Shown: positions 52,251 through 60,931 of the stretch, one piece after another
How positions within the stretch are numbered: the first letter of the stretch is position 1
How the letters are laid out: the number at the start of each line of letters is the position of its first letter
Assembly: GCA_017555565.1 (NCBI GenBank)
Contig: JAFZGF010000037.1
Span: 47,982-111,981 of the forward strand
DNA from: Oscillospiraceae bacterium
GTDB lineage: Bacteria; Bacillota; Clostridia; Oscillospirales; Ruminococcaceae
Reading direction: 5' to 3'
DNA: 64,000 nucleotides
Notes under the pieces: generated by a model
Databases searched by the model: none
What the model was told of the DNA's origin: nothing
What the model saw: the letters and a program-made list of their open reading frames with translations, nothing else
Translations under genes and position numbers: made by a program

Positions 52251-53291
52251 TTAAAATACTGCTTTGATATCTTCAATCAGTTTGTCAACATTGCTTTCAT
52301 CTGTTGCCCAGCTGGTGCAAAAGCGAACGCAGGTGTGGTTTTCGTCCACTTTTTCCCAGAAGCTGAAGGCATATTTTTCGCCCAGTTTTTCCATAATATC
52401 ATTTGGAAGAATTGGGAACTGCTGGTTTGTAGGTGAATCATAACGGAATTTACAGCCGGCTTCTTCGAAGGCTGTTTTGATTCTCATAGCCTGTGCGATA
52501 GCGTGCTGTGAAACTTTGTAGTACAGTTTTCTTTCGTCAAACAGACCGATAAACTGGATACCCAGCAGTCTGCCTTTTGCAAGAAGGCCGCCATTCTGTT
52601 TGATATGGTAGCGGAAATCTTTTTTAAGTTTGTTATCGCTGATAACAACTGCTTCGCCGAACAGAGCGCCCACTTTTGTGGCGCCTATGTAGAACACATT
52701 GCAGATTCGGGCATAGTCGGCCAGTGTAAGATCATTGTCTGGTGCGGCAAGGCCATAACCCATACGGGCGCCGTCAAGGAACAGTGGAATATCGTATTCG
52801 TCACATACTGCACGGAGAGCTTCCAGCTCGGCTTTATTGTACATAGTGCCATTTTCAGTAGGATTGGAAATGTAAACAATACCCGGCTGAACTGTGTGCT
52901 CCATAGTAGGATCTGTGAAATGACCGTGGAGCAGGTCTTTTACCTGCTGTGCTGTGATTTTACCGTCATCACTTGGGATAGTCAGCACTTTGTGGCCACC
53001 TGCTTCGATAGTGCCGCTTTCGTGTGTATTGATATGGCCTGTGGAAGCAGCTACAGCACCCTGATGTGCGCGCAGCACAGACTGGATAACAGTTTTGTTT
53101 GCCTGTGTACCACCTACAAGAAAATGAATGTCTGCATCCGATGACTGCAGTTCTTCTTTAATCAGCTGTCTGGCTCTGTCACAGTAAACATCAACGCTGT
53201 AGCCAGGAGTCTGTTCCATATTGGTTTTAACCAGCAGGTCAAGAATTTCAGGCAATGCACCTTCGGCATAGTCGCATTCAAAACGAATCAT
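52251..53291 (-). CDS. PLP-dependent low-specificity threonine aldolase family protein
   Basis: 346 residues, aspartate-aminotransferase fold. Seen: DYAEGALPEIL at the N-terminus, FLVGGTQANKTVI near 58-70, HINTHESGTIEAGGHKV near 86-102, VYISNPTENGTMY near 139, FLDGARMGYG near 171-180, and VFYIGATKVGALFGEA near 202-217 with the PLP Lys. Cleaves threonine or related beta-hydroxy amino acids to glycine and an aldehyde. Confidence 0.9.
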   Translation of the reverse strand: MIRFECDYAEGALPEILDLLVKTNMEQTPGYSVDVYCDRARQLIKEELQSSDADIHFLVGGTQANKTVIQSVLRAHQGAVAASTGHINTHESGTIEAGGHKVLTIPSDDGKITAQQVKDLLHGHFTDPTMEHTVQPGIVYISNPTENGTMYNKAELEALRAVCDEYDIPLFLDGARMGYGLAAPDNDLTLADYARICNVFYIGATKVGALFGEAVVISDNKLKKDFRYHIKQNGGLLAKGRLLGIQFIGLFDERKLYYKVSQHAIAQAMRIKTAFEEAGCKFRYDSPTNQQFPILPNDIMEKLGEKYAFSFWEKVDENHTCVRFCTSWATDESNVDKLIEDIKAVF

Positions 53292-53370
53292 AGCAATTCT
53301 CCTTTTTTCATATATTCGTATCTGTAAATTATATTCAGTATAACACTATTTACTGTAAAGAACAACAAAA

Positions 53371-53396
53371 AAAGAGTGGTCAGTTGACCACTCTTT
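53371..53396 (-). terminator. Terminator of the G5/3D protein gene
   Basis: Stem AAAGAGTGGTCA / TGACCACTCTTT with a 2-nt centre, 18 nt past the stop, followed on the minus strand by a T-run. Confidence 0.9.
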
Positions 53397-53414
53397 GCTT
53401 TATTCTGTGTGTTT

Positions 53415-54467
53415 TTAGCCGTAAATGTAAACATTTACTTCATTCTTCCAGTTAAGTGTGCTTTCCTTGTATGTTTCATAGAAAAGGTCCACACCTACCC
53501 TGCCGTCTGTTACCGCTACGCCTGTGTCAGTTGCTATTGCCCAGCCGTATACGAATTTGCCATCAGGGCTGGCAATGTAAACTTTTGTGCCGTATGGAAT
53601 AACGTTAGGGTCAACGGCAAATGTACCGTAGTAAAGGCCAAGACCGGAAGAGCCTTTGCCCCTGGCTGAATAGTAACCTGTGGCTGATGTGTTCCACACA
53701 CGTGTGTAACCTGTAGGCACACCGTTGGAAACTGTAACACCTGCCGGTGCAGAAACTTTGGAAACAGGTACGCCTTTGCCGTAAGTGAGCACCAGTTTGT
53801 TAACCGGTTTTTTAACCACTTCAACCTTGCTTACCAACGCCAGCTGTAGTTCGCCATCAACATATCTTTCACGGTATGTTACCAGGTTTTTGCCGTTCTG
53901 ACCTTCTGTAAGGGTATACTGTTTTTTAGGGAAGCGGAATGTAAGGCTGCTCTGTTTGTATTTTGTTTCGTAAGGGACAGTTTCTTCATACTGGTTATCC
54001 ACATACTGTACGCGGTAAACCCTGATAGTGTCCCCTTCTTTAATCTGTGTATGAAGGCTTGGGATAGTGAAATCGTGTTCTCCCAGTACAACCCCTGCAT
54101 TTGCCAGGCAGTTGGCCACATTGCCTTCTGTGATTGTGGCTTTCACTGTGGTGCCGTCAACTGTGATAGGCACTACAAAGCTGTGTTTGATTGTGATGTC
54201 ACGGTAGTTGCCTTTGTAAGAGGTGTACAGAATTTTGTCTGTATCAGCCGGCTGTACATTGGCAAGTTCCAATAATTTATCCTGCTGTGAAAATGTGGTG
54301 ATCATAACCACATCTTCTGCGCTGTTGTCTGAAATGCGGACGATATTGGTAAAAAAGAATAAAGCAGTTGTTGAAGCACACAAAATCAGAAGCGAAAGAC
54401 AAGTGAAAAATATCTTGGCTTTGTTCTCTTTGAGAATGTCCCAAAGCTTCTTTTTTTCTTTCTCCAT
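53415..54467 (-). CDS. DUF348-G5-3D domain cell-wall protein (YabE-like)
   Basis: 350 residues. TM or signal-anchor near 18-40. DUF348 repeats (about 90-150: ITIKHSFVVPITVDGTTVKATITEGNVANCLANAGV), a G5 domain (about 150-225: YETVPYETKYKQSS, TYRERYVDGE), and a C-terminal 3D domain (about 260-348: ATGYYSARGKGSSGLGLYYGTFAVDPNVIPYGTKVYI ... AIATDTGVAVTDGRVGVDLFY) with its three conserved Asp. The 3D domain is the lytic-transglycosylase fold of Rpf/YabE proteins, so it probably trims peptidoglycan. Confidence 0.92.
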   Translation of the reverse strand: MEKEKKKLWDILKENKAKIFFTCLSLLILCASTTALFFFTNIVRISDNSAEDVVMITTFSQQDKLLELANVQPADTDKILYTSYKGNYRDITIKHSFVVPITVDGTTVKATITEGNVANCLANAGVVLGEHDFTIPSLHTQIKEGDTIRVYRVQYVDNQYEETVPYETKYKQSSLTFRFPKKQYTLTEGQNGKNLVTYRERYVDGELQLALVSKVEVVKKPVNKLVLTYGKGVPVSKVSAPAGVTVSNGVPTGYTRVWNTSATGYYSARGKGSSGLGLYYGTFAVDPNVIPYGTKVYIASPDGKFVYGWAIATDTGVAVTDGRVGVDLFYETYKESTLNWKNEVNVYIYG

Positions 54468-54652
54468 AAATTCTCCTTTTTATATTTTTGCCTTTGCGGC
54501 AATATCATTTTATCATTTTGATAGAAAGTTTTTTGCTGTAATTTGCTAATGCCAAAGCACCTTTTTGGCATAAAGACGAAAGCATTATACCATCTTTTGT
54601 TTAAAATGTCAAAATTCTTAATTTTATGGCATTTTAAAGCCTGCAAAAAATC

Positions 54653-54682
54653 AAAAGCAGGGATATTAATTCCCTGCTTTTT
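54653..54682 (-). terminator. Terminator of the lipoprotein gene
   Basis: Stem AAAAGCAGGGA / TCCCTGCTTTT with a 7-nt loop about 20 nt past the stop; T-rich on the minus strand. Confidence 0.85.
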
Positions 54683-54703
54683 CCATTTGTATATATGCAA
54701 ATA

Positions 54704-55381
54704 TTATTCTTTTTCAAATCTGTTGAAACGGAGAAAAGTCTTGCCATCTGCCCCCATAACATCATAAATAATTTTATATCTGCCGTAGGATTTATGGTCT
54801 GGATCTCCCGAAGAATCATCCGGGCCGAACATTTCAAAAGTAGCGACAACCTGTGTTTTATCGCTGTTGAAACTGCTGTATACATAGCCTGAAGGATAAT
54901 AACACTGCATACCCCAACCTATTTCTGTAGGGTGGTAGACAGTAGTATCGTCTTTTTTGGTATATTGGTCAATATGTTCTGCTATGTTCCAGTCTACACC
55001 AAACACCTGCCATATGATTTCAGAAGATGTAGCGATATCAATATGCAAATTTCCATCACTGTCTACAGGCACCGGGCTATAGTAACAAAAATCCGGCTGA
55101 TTTTTTTCGAAGTTACAAATAAAAACAAAATATCTGTAATTGAACTGGGGATTTTCCAGTGTTGATGTAAGTATCACGCTGCGCGGTATAAATTCTGCCA
55201 TTACATTTGCATCCAACAGCAGGCTGTCGTCAGGCTGGGCAACTGTAACAGTATGCCGTGTGTTTTCATAATTTATATATGAGCTGGTAGAATTATCGCT
55301 GTTCGCAGATTCTCTTTCACCGCAAGATACAAAAGTCATCATAAAAAGCACAACGACTAAAATACAAATCAATTTTTTCAT
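54704..55381 (-). CDS. Lipoprotein of unknown function
   Basis: 225 residues from the ATG at 55381 (GGCGGTG upstream). Signal MKKLICILVVVLFMMTFVSC, lipidated Cys20, then a Ser/Asn-rich linker and a beta-rich domain (about 45-225) ending KIIYDVMGADGKTFLRFNRFEKE. I do not recognise a family. Two Cys (in ICNF and MQCYYPSG) could form a disulfide. Confidence 0.8.
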   Translation of the reverse strand: MKKLICILVVVLFMMTFVSCGERESANSDNSTSSYINYENTRHTVTVAQPDDSLLLDANVMAEFIPRSVILTSTLENPQFNYRYFVFICNFEKNQPDFCYYSPVPVDSDGNLHIDIATSSEIIWQVFGVDWNIAEHIDQYTKKDDTTVYHPTEIGWGMQCYYPSGYVYSSFNSDKTQVVATFEMFGPDDSSGDPDHKSYGRYKIIYDVMGADGKTFLRFNRFEKE

Positions 55382-55466
55382 ATATTTCACCGCCTTTATT
55401 AGCTTATGATACCATATAAACAAAGTCCCTTCAATAAAAGTGACTATTCTTTTATTTAAACACAAA

Positions 55467-55494
55467 AAAACATCCGCTCACTGCGGATGTTTTT
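55467..55494 (-). terminator. Terminator of pepV
   Basis: Stem AAAACATCCGC / GCGGATGTTTT with loop TCACT, about 14 nt past the pepV stop; T-run on the minus strand. Confidence 0.9.
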
Positions 55495-55507
55495 GTTTCA
55501 GATTATA

Positions 55508-56902
55508 TTAATAATCAAGTTTGTGGAGTTCATACATTGAGAGAATGATGATTTCCAGTGCACTGAGGAAGCCTTCGATAGAGTAACCTTCTTCTGCCAT
55601 ATGTGCTGTACCTACAAAGTCTGGCAGTTCGTCACCTTTTGGTTCGATACCGAATGCTACGCCCAGAGGGAAGCTTCTTGCATATGTACCACCACCGATT
55701 GTGTATGGTTTTGTATCAAGACCTGTGATTTCGTTGTATGTATCCTGCATTGCTCTGATAATTGGAGTTTCAGGATCGATAAACATTGGTTTGGAGCCTT
55801 TTGTTGTTGGAACGTGGCCGCCAACAGCTTCAAACTGTGGTGCAAGGATAGCATGCATCTTGTCTGGGTCTGTGTTTGTTGGGTAACGGATGTTGATGTG
55901 CTGTGTAAATACGCCATCTTCAAATTTCATAATACCGCCGATACATGTAAGTGGTTCAAAGTAACCGTCGTCAGCATCGATACCAAGACCGGAACCATCT
56001 GTTACACCGTGGAGTTTAGCCAGCAGTTCGAAGTATGGTTTTTCTTCTTCGCTGAACAGGTTGTTTTCAAGGCCGTAAGCAACCAGCATACCGATAGCAT
56101 TTTTTGTACCTGCCGGGAATGCTGCGTGGCCGCCGATACCATAAGCAATAACTCTTACGCCATCTTCAGTTTCAACGATTTCAATACCGTCTGCAGCTGG
56201 GAAAGCACCTGCTTCTTTTTTGAATGTTACTTCTGCAAGGTCAGGGATAACGTTGCCTGCTGTACCTGCATTGAATTTTACTACATTTGAGTTTTCAACT
56301 TTTTTGCTGAACAGCTGGAATGAGCAGATACCTTTTTCACCGCAGCACACTGGGAAGTTTGCGTCTGGTGAGAAGATAAACAGTGGGTGTTTTTCTTTTT
56401 TCAGGTAGTATGCTACGTCTGTTGAACCTGTTTCTTCATCTGTACCCCAGATTGCTCTTGTGGAGTATCTCAGTTTAATGCCCTGTTCTTTAAAGAATTT
56501 CAGCATATACATAGAGAGAACTGATGCGCCTTTGTTGTCGCAAACACCACGGCCAAGAAGCCAGCCGTCAATTTCTCTTACTGTGAATGGGTCAGCTTTC
56601 CAGCCGTTGCCTTCTGGAACAACGTCAAGGTGGCAAACTGTTGCCAGGTAGTCTTCACTTTCACCAGGCAGTTCTGCATAACCGATGTAGTTGTCCACGT
56701 TTACTGTTTTAAGGCCGAAACGTTCAGCCATTTCAAGAGCTTTATCCAGAGCAGCTCTTGGGCCAGGACCAAAAGGCATACCTTCAGCAGGCTGGCCTGC
56801 AATTGATTTGATAGCAACCAGATCTTTGATGTCCTGGATGATAGCATCTCTGTTTTCCTGAGCAAACTGCTGAACCTTTGCTCTTAATTCTGCATTTATC
56901 AT
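55508..56902 (-). CDS. pepV: Dipeptidase PepV (Sapep family, M20)
   Basis: 464 residues from the ATG at 56902, with GGAGG 8 nt upstream. Seen: TVCHLDVVPEGNGWKADPF near 78-96 (zinc His, Asp), GRGVCDNKGASVLSM near 107-121 (bridging Asp), GTDEETGSTD near 145-154 (catalytic Glu-Glu), SPDANFPVCCGEKG near 168, and the late His in GTAHMAEEGYS near 435. Hydrolyses dipeptides in the cytoplasm. Fits with PepT, M28 and Opp as a peptide-use set. Confidence 0.95.
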   Translation of the reverse strand: MINAELRAKVQQFAQENRDAIIQDIKDLVAIKSIAGQPAEGMPFGPGPRAALDKALEMAERFGLKTVNVDNYIGYAELPGESEDYLATVCHLDVVPEGNGWKADPFTVREIDGWLLGRGVCDNKGASVLSMYMLKFFKEQGIKLRYSTRAIWGTDEETGSTDVAYYLKKEKHPLFIFSPDANFPVCCGEKGICSFQLFSKKVENSNVVKFNAGTAGNVIPDLAEVTFKKEAGAFPAADGIEIVETEDGVRVIAYGIGGHAAFPAGTKNAIGMLVAYGLENNLFSEEEKPYFELLAKLHGVTDGSGLGIDADDGYFEPLTCIGGIMKFEDGVFTQHINIRYPTNTDPDKMHAILAPQFEAVGGHVPTTKGSKPMFIDPETPIIRAMQDTYNEITGLDTKPYTIGGGTYARSFPLGVAFGIEPKGDELPDFVGTAHMAEEGYSIEGFLSALEIIILSMYELHKLDY

Positions 56903-57031
56903 AAAAAACCTCCGTTTTTTCATTAATTATCATAATTATAACATAATTAAATTGTAAAATCACTATGGAAATTTTGTTATCGATAGTGTATAATAATATT
57001 TTAGTGACTTAAATAGCAAAGGAAGATGATT

Positions 57032-57379
57032 ATGAAAAAGAATCCTGATATAAATGTGGTCCTTACAACAGGACTGCTGATTTTTACAATTATTATGCTG
57101 GGCTGGAGATATCTCAACAGAGAAACCGGCGAAGTGGCTATAGTAGCCATTGACGGCACAGAAAAAAGATATGAAATTTCCCTGGAAGAAAATGCCGTAT
57201 ACTCTATACCTGAAGGCAAGTTCATTGTTACTCTTGAAGTAAAGGACGGACGGATAAGATTTATTGACAGCAAATGCCCTGACCACCTGTGTGAAGGTTT
57301 TGGCTTTATCCAGCACGAAGACGAATCTGCCATCTGCATGCCTGCAGGGGTAGCTGTGCTGATTACAGACGAAAGATAA
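57032..57379 (+). CDS. NusG domain II family protein, membrane anchored
   Basis: 115 residues from the ATG at 57032 (AAAGGA 8 nt upstream). One TM near 10-24, then a NusG-II type beta domain (about 30-115) with GTEKRYEISLEENAVYSIPEG, DSKCPDHLCEGFGFI and the second Cys in SAICMPAGVAV. The CPDHLC and IC pattern is conserved in this family, and a redox or metal role is possible. Commonly found near electron-transport genes, though none is here. Confidence 0.88.
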   Translation: MKKNPDINVVLTTGLLIFTIIMLGWRYLNRETGEVAIVAIDGTEKRYEISLEENAVYSIPEGKFIVTLEVKDGRIRFIDSKCPDHLCEGFGFIQHEDESAICMPAGVAVLITDER

Positions 57380-57386
57380 AAACGAA

Positions 57387-57414
57387 AAAGCCCTGCAGAA
57401 AACTGCAGGGCTTT
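57387..57414. terminator. Bidirectional terminator
   Basis: Stem AAAGCCCTGCAG / CTGCAGGGCTTT with loop AAAA, serving the NusG-II gene and the convergent small membrane protein. Confidence 0.9.
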
Positions 57415-57438
57415 GATTTATTTGTTTGCAATTTTTAA

Positions 57439-57699
57439 TTATTCTTCGATAAAGGTAATTTCTTCGTCTTGGGATTTTGCGAATTCCTTTTTCAGCATTG
57501 GTATAAAATCTGACATAAGTGGAATGTATGTAGCAACAAATACAATCAGCGCACCGATTGCAAAATGTTTTTTGCTTTTTTCCTTCACAAACAGACCGCA
57601 GAAAAGTCCCATAGAAAAAAGACAGAATTTTATAAGGGCAAGGTCTTTCCAGGTGGTTTGTCTGAGATAAACATCAGCGGCATCAAATAATTTTTTCAT
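57439..57699 (-). CDS. Small two-TM membrane protein (annotated in relatives as phosphate-ABC-permease-like)
   Basis: 86 residues from the ATG at 57699, with AAGGAG 8 nt upstream. N-terminal MKKLFDAADVYLRQTTWKDLALIKFCLFSMGLFCGLF and LIVFVATYIPLMSDFIPML form two TMs with a conserved TWKDLALIK loop. Small proteins of this kind occur widely in Clostridia, but their function is not established. Confidence 0.78.
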   Translation of the reverse strand: MKKLFDAADVYLRQTTWKDLALIKFCLFSMGLFCGLFVKEKSKKHFAIGALIVFVATYIPLMSDFIPMLKKEFAKSQDEEITFIEE

Positions 57700-57827
57700 A
57701 CTCATCACTCCTTTTTAAATTTATATTACCATATATATCTATGCGACACAATAATACAATGGAAAAAGAGGGGATGCTGTCCCCTATTTTTGTCTTTATA
57801 ATATCTGTGTGGGAAAATGGAGGTATT

Positions 57828-58082
57828 ATGGAAAGAAGTCTTGATTTTGAAGGAAAACTGAAAAAACTACTGAAAAGCCAGGTGGACGAACATACAAGAG
57901 AAAGCCTGGACTTTCTGCCCGAAGAAGGAAAATGCACCTGGATAAACGCAATGTGTCTGTCCCTTGCCAACAAAGCCATCAAAGGCGATATAAGTGCAAT
58001 CAAATATATAAATGAAATATGTTCAAAAACTGATGATGACACAGAAAGTATAACTGCCATCACAATAAAGGTGATCGAATAA
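57828..58082 (+). CDS. Small protein preceding the terminase (possible terminase small subunit)
   Basis: 84 residues from the ATG at 57828 (GGAGG four bases upstream). Helical, with CTWINAMCLSLANKAIKGDISAIKYINEIC in the middle. It overlaps the large-subunit start by one base (TAATG), the usual small-large terminase layout, but is shorter than most small subunits and I see no clear helix-turn-helix. Call rests on context. Confidence 0.65.
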   Translation: MERSLDFEGKLKKLLKSQVDEHTRESLDFLPEEGKCTWINAMCLSLANKAIKGDISAIKYINEICSKTDDDTESITAITIKVIE

Positions 58083-59392
58083 TGGAACTGACTGTTACTG
58101 CCAAGCAAAAACAGTTTATTGATGCAGGTGCTGACGAAGTGCTGTTTGGTGGGGCGGCAGGTGGTGGCAAAAGTTATGCACAGATTATAGATGCTTTGAT
58201 ATATGCCATAAAATATCCGGGTTCAAAACAACTGATATTGCGCCGCACATACCCTGAGCTGGACAAAAGCATTATCCGAAGTTGCCTGGCTGTTTATCCT
58301 AAAAACATCTACAGATATATTTCTTCAAGTCATACCGGTATCTTCACAAACGGCAGTATAATAGATTTTGGTTACTGCGATAATGAAAACGATGTGTACC
58401 GCTATCAGTCGGCAGAATTTGATGTTATACGATTTGATGAGCTGACACATTTTACAAAAGAGATGTATGTTTATCTTATCAGCCGACTGCGTGGTGTAAA
58501 CGGATACCCAAAACAGATGAAAAGCAGTACAAATCCCGGCGGCATTGGTCACAAATGGGTTAAGGAGCGATTCATAGACATAGGCGAAAGCAACAAAGTG
58601 CACAGTGTGAACAACATTTCACGAGTGTTTATCCCTTCCCTTGTAAGCGACAATGTGTTTCTGATGACCAAGGACAAAAGTTATCTGCGCAGACTTGAAA
58701 ATCTGTCGGAAAAGGACAGAAAAGCCCTGCTGTACGGTCAGTGGGATATTTTCGAAGGGCAGTATTTCAGCGAATGGGACAGGGATATACACGTTGTCAG
58801 CCCCTTTGCCATACCGCCACATTGGAAAAAATATGCGGCTATGGACTATGGGTTAGATATGTTAGCCGTATATTTTATAGCCGTCGACAGCTATGGCAAC
58901 AGCTATGTATATAATGAAATATACCAGCCCAACCTTATAATCAGCCAGGCGGCCAGTCTTATAAAACAATATCTGACAGATACTGTCCAGGCTTTTTATG
59001 CTCCGCCTGATTTGTGGAACAGACGTCAGGATTCCGGTAAAAGTGTGGCAGGTATTTTTGCACAGCAGGGTATTTTGCTGACAAAAGCCATTAACGACAG
59101 GCAGTCCGGCTGGTATGCAGTAAAAGAGTATCTGCACATTTACAGTGATGAACAGGGAGAGAAAACCCGGAAGCTGAAGATATTTCCCAACTGTATTAAT
59201 CTGATACGCACTCTGCCAGCCCTTACCCACGATGCCAGAAATGTAAATGATGTGTCATCAACTCCCCACGAATACACCCACGGGCCTGATGCCCTGCGAT
59301 ATTTCTGTGTGATGCACACTGAATTGCCGCGGGAAGAAAATATTATACAGAGTGAATATTCAGAAGACTTTTTCAGCCTTACAGACAAATAA
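58082..59392 (+). CDS. Phage-type terminase large subunit, orphan
   Basis: 436 residues. ATPase domain: Walker A FGGAAGGGKSYA near 22-33, RRTYPELDKS near 54, Walker B FDVIRFDELTH near 117-127, coupling-like SSTNPGG near 147. Nuclease domain: AAMDYGLDMLAVYF near 255, FYAPPDLW near 305 and THGPDALRYF near 405 give the acidic residues of the RNase-H-like terminase nuclease. No capsid, portal or tail gene lies on either side. Could be a prophage remnant or a kept packaging function. Confidence 0.88.
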   Translation: MELTVTAKQKQFIDAGADEVLFGGAAGGGKSYAQIIDALIYAIKYPGSKQLILRRTYPELDKSIIRSCLAVYPKNIYRYISSSHTGIFTNGSIIDFGYCDNENDVYRYQSAEFDVIRFDELTHFTKEMYVYLISRLRGVNGYPKQMKSSTNPGGIGHKWVKERFIDIGESNKVHSVNNISRVFIPSLVSDNVFLMTKDKSYLRRLENLSEKDRKALLYGQWDIFEGQYFSEWDRDIHVVSPFAIPPHWKKYAAMDYGLDMLAVYFIAVDSYGNSYVYNEIYQPNLIISQAASLIKQYLTDTVQAFYAPPDLWNRRQDSGKSVAGIFAQQGILLTKAINDRQSGWYAVKEYLHIYSDEQGEKTRKLKIFPNCINLIRTLPALTHDARNVNDVSSTPHEYTHGPDALRYFCVMHTELPREENIIQSEYSEDFFSLTDK

Positions 59393-59393
59393 A

Positions 59394-59417
59394 AAAAGAC
59401 CGCCGAAGCGGTCTTTT
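59394..59417. terminator. Bidirectional terminator between the terminase and MFS genes
   Basis: Stem AAAAGACCGC / GCGGTCTTTT with loop CGAA between convergent genes. Confidence 0.9.
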
Positions 59418-59439
59418 ATTTTTTAAATTGTTCCAATAA

Positions 59440-60738
59440 TTACAGCAGGTGTTCGAATTTGGATTCGTCAACTTTGTAGTTAAGTGTTTCTGGCAGTGTC
59501 CAGAGCAGTGGAAGACGGATAACAACTTCAGCTACAATGTAGATGATGAAGAGCCACTGTGGGCCGATACCATCGTAGATGATACCTGCTGCGTATGCGA
59601 ATACGGAAGCAACCAGAGAGCCAACCATACCGTTGGAACCGGACCAACGACCACGAGCCCAAGCTGGAACCAGTTCGTGCTGGATAGAACCGTTGATAAC
59701 TGTACCGATTTCCTGGAAACCAACCAGCAGACCGATAACGATCAGCATGCCTGTACCTTTGGATGTAAGGAGCAAGATAAGAGCTGCAAGGTATGCAACA
59801 ACTGCGAATGTGAGTGTCTTTTTACGGCCGTATTTATCAGCCAGGATACCGAAGAAGTAACCACAAACAACAGATGTAAGAGCTGTAGCTGTTGTCATAG
59901 CAGCAAGTTCAGCTGCTGTTGCGCCTTTAGCTTCAGCTGCGTACAGCTGGAGGTAAGGAACGATCATAACCATTGGCATACGGTTAACACCTGTCATAAT
60001 CATCCATTTTACGCAGTTTTTGTCAGCTTTCATAAGGCCGATAGCGTCTTTGAATGGGTTACGTTTAACTTTTGCAGCAGCACCTTTTGCGCCAAGGTGG
60101 CTAACATCCAGTTTGAAGATAACCAGCAGCAGAGACAGAACTGTGATAACTACACAGAAGAAGAACAGAGGTCTGATTGTTTCTGGGTCTGTTGGTGTAC
60201 CATCAACGCCCATCATATTAACCAGGAACCAACCTGCAAATGCAGGACCAACCATACCAAGAACACCAGCAGCGAATGTTTCACAAACCAGCATACCTTT
60301 AGCACGGTCGCAGGATTCCAGACAGTTACCACAGATGTTAGCACAGGACTGACCACCAAGTGTCTGACCCATTGTATGCAGGAACATACCCAGAGCACCA
60401 ATCTGCCAGATAGGTGCTCTCCACAGAGCCACATAACCAGCAACCAGAATTACGATACCAAGAAGATACATTTTCTTAGGACCATTTCTGTCGATGTAGG
60501 AACCAAGGAATGGAGCCATAAATGCAGCTACCAGAGTACCCATAGCTGTAACTGTACCCAGCTGTGCTTTTGTAGCACCCATAAGTACGATGTACAGTGT
60601 CAGGTATGGCAGAACCGCTTTGTAAACAAGACGTTCCATGGAAGTACGGTAAACAGTAATTTTCCATGCTGGCTGCTGAGCTTTCCAGAAGCCAATAAAG
60701 TCAAGATCATTTTTCTTTTCTTTTACATTATTTGCCAT
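59440..60738 (-). CDS. Major facilitator superfamily transporter
   Basis: 432 residues, twelve predicted TMs. Motif A is seen as GSYIDRNGPKKMYLLG between TM2 and TM3 and again as GILADKYGRKKTL in the second half. No ligand can be deduced. Controlled by a strong promoter with an adjacent palindrome. Confidence 0.9.
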   Translation of the reverse strand: MANNVKEKKNDLDFIGFWKAQQPAWKITVYRTSMERLVYKAVLPYLTLYIVLMGATKAQLGTVTAMGTLVAAFMAPFLGSYIDRNGPKKMYLLGIVILVAGYVALWRAPIWQIGALGMFLHTMGQTLGGQSCANICGNCLESCDRAKGMLVCETFAAGVLGMVGPAFAGWFLVNMMGVDGTPTDPETIRPLFFFCVVITVLSLLLVIFKLDVSHLGAKGAAAKVKRNPFKDAIGLMKADKNCVKWMIMTGVNRMPMVMIVPYLQLYAAEAKGATAAELAAMTTATALTSVVCGYFFGILADKYGRKKTLTFAVVAYLAALILLLTSKGTGMLIVIGLLVGFQEIGTVINGSIQHELVPAWARGRWSGSNGMVGSLVASVFAYAAGIIYDGIGPQWLFIIYIVAEVVIRLPLLWTLPETLNYKVDESKFEHLL

Positions 60739-60759
60739 TTTTAAAAATTTTCTCCTTTC

Positions 60760-60780
60760 GTATACTTTGTTAAAGTATAC
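60760..60780 (-). promoter_or_regulatory. Operator-like palindrome before the MFS gene
   Basis: Exact inverted repeat GTATACTTT / AAAGTATAC with 3-nt centre, between the promoter and the ribosome site of the MFS gene, so a bound protein would block transcription early. Confidence 0.65.
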
Positions 60781-60812
60781 ATCTTTTGTATAGATTAAAT
60801 TATACTAAATTA

Positions 60813-60841
60813 ATCATATTACTATTCCACAAAATTGTCAA
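60813..60841 (-). promoter_or_regulatory. Promoter of the MFS transporter gene
   Basis: Minus-strand TTGACA (60836-60841) and TATGAT (60813-60818), 17-bp spacing. Confidence 0.8.
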
Positions 60842-60898
60842 TTATTATATTGTACAAATAAATAACTTTTAATTGATATTTATAGTGCAAAAAATAAA

Positions 60899-60922
60899 AA
60901 CTCCTATCAAAAGATAGGAGTT
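60899..60922 (-). terminator. Terminator of trpS
   Basis: Stem AACTCCTATC / GATAGGAGTT with loop AAAA, followed on the minus strand by a T-rich run. Confidence 0.9.
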
Positions 60923-60931
60923 AGCATTAGT

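Noticed and set aside
59449-60744. Long open frame on the plus strand opposite the MFS gene
   Set aside because: Antisense shadow: Cys/Thr/His-rich, no ribosome site, and the minus strand encodes a clear MFS protein with its own promoter.
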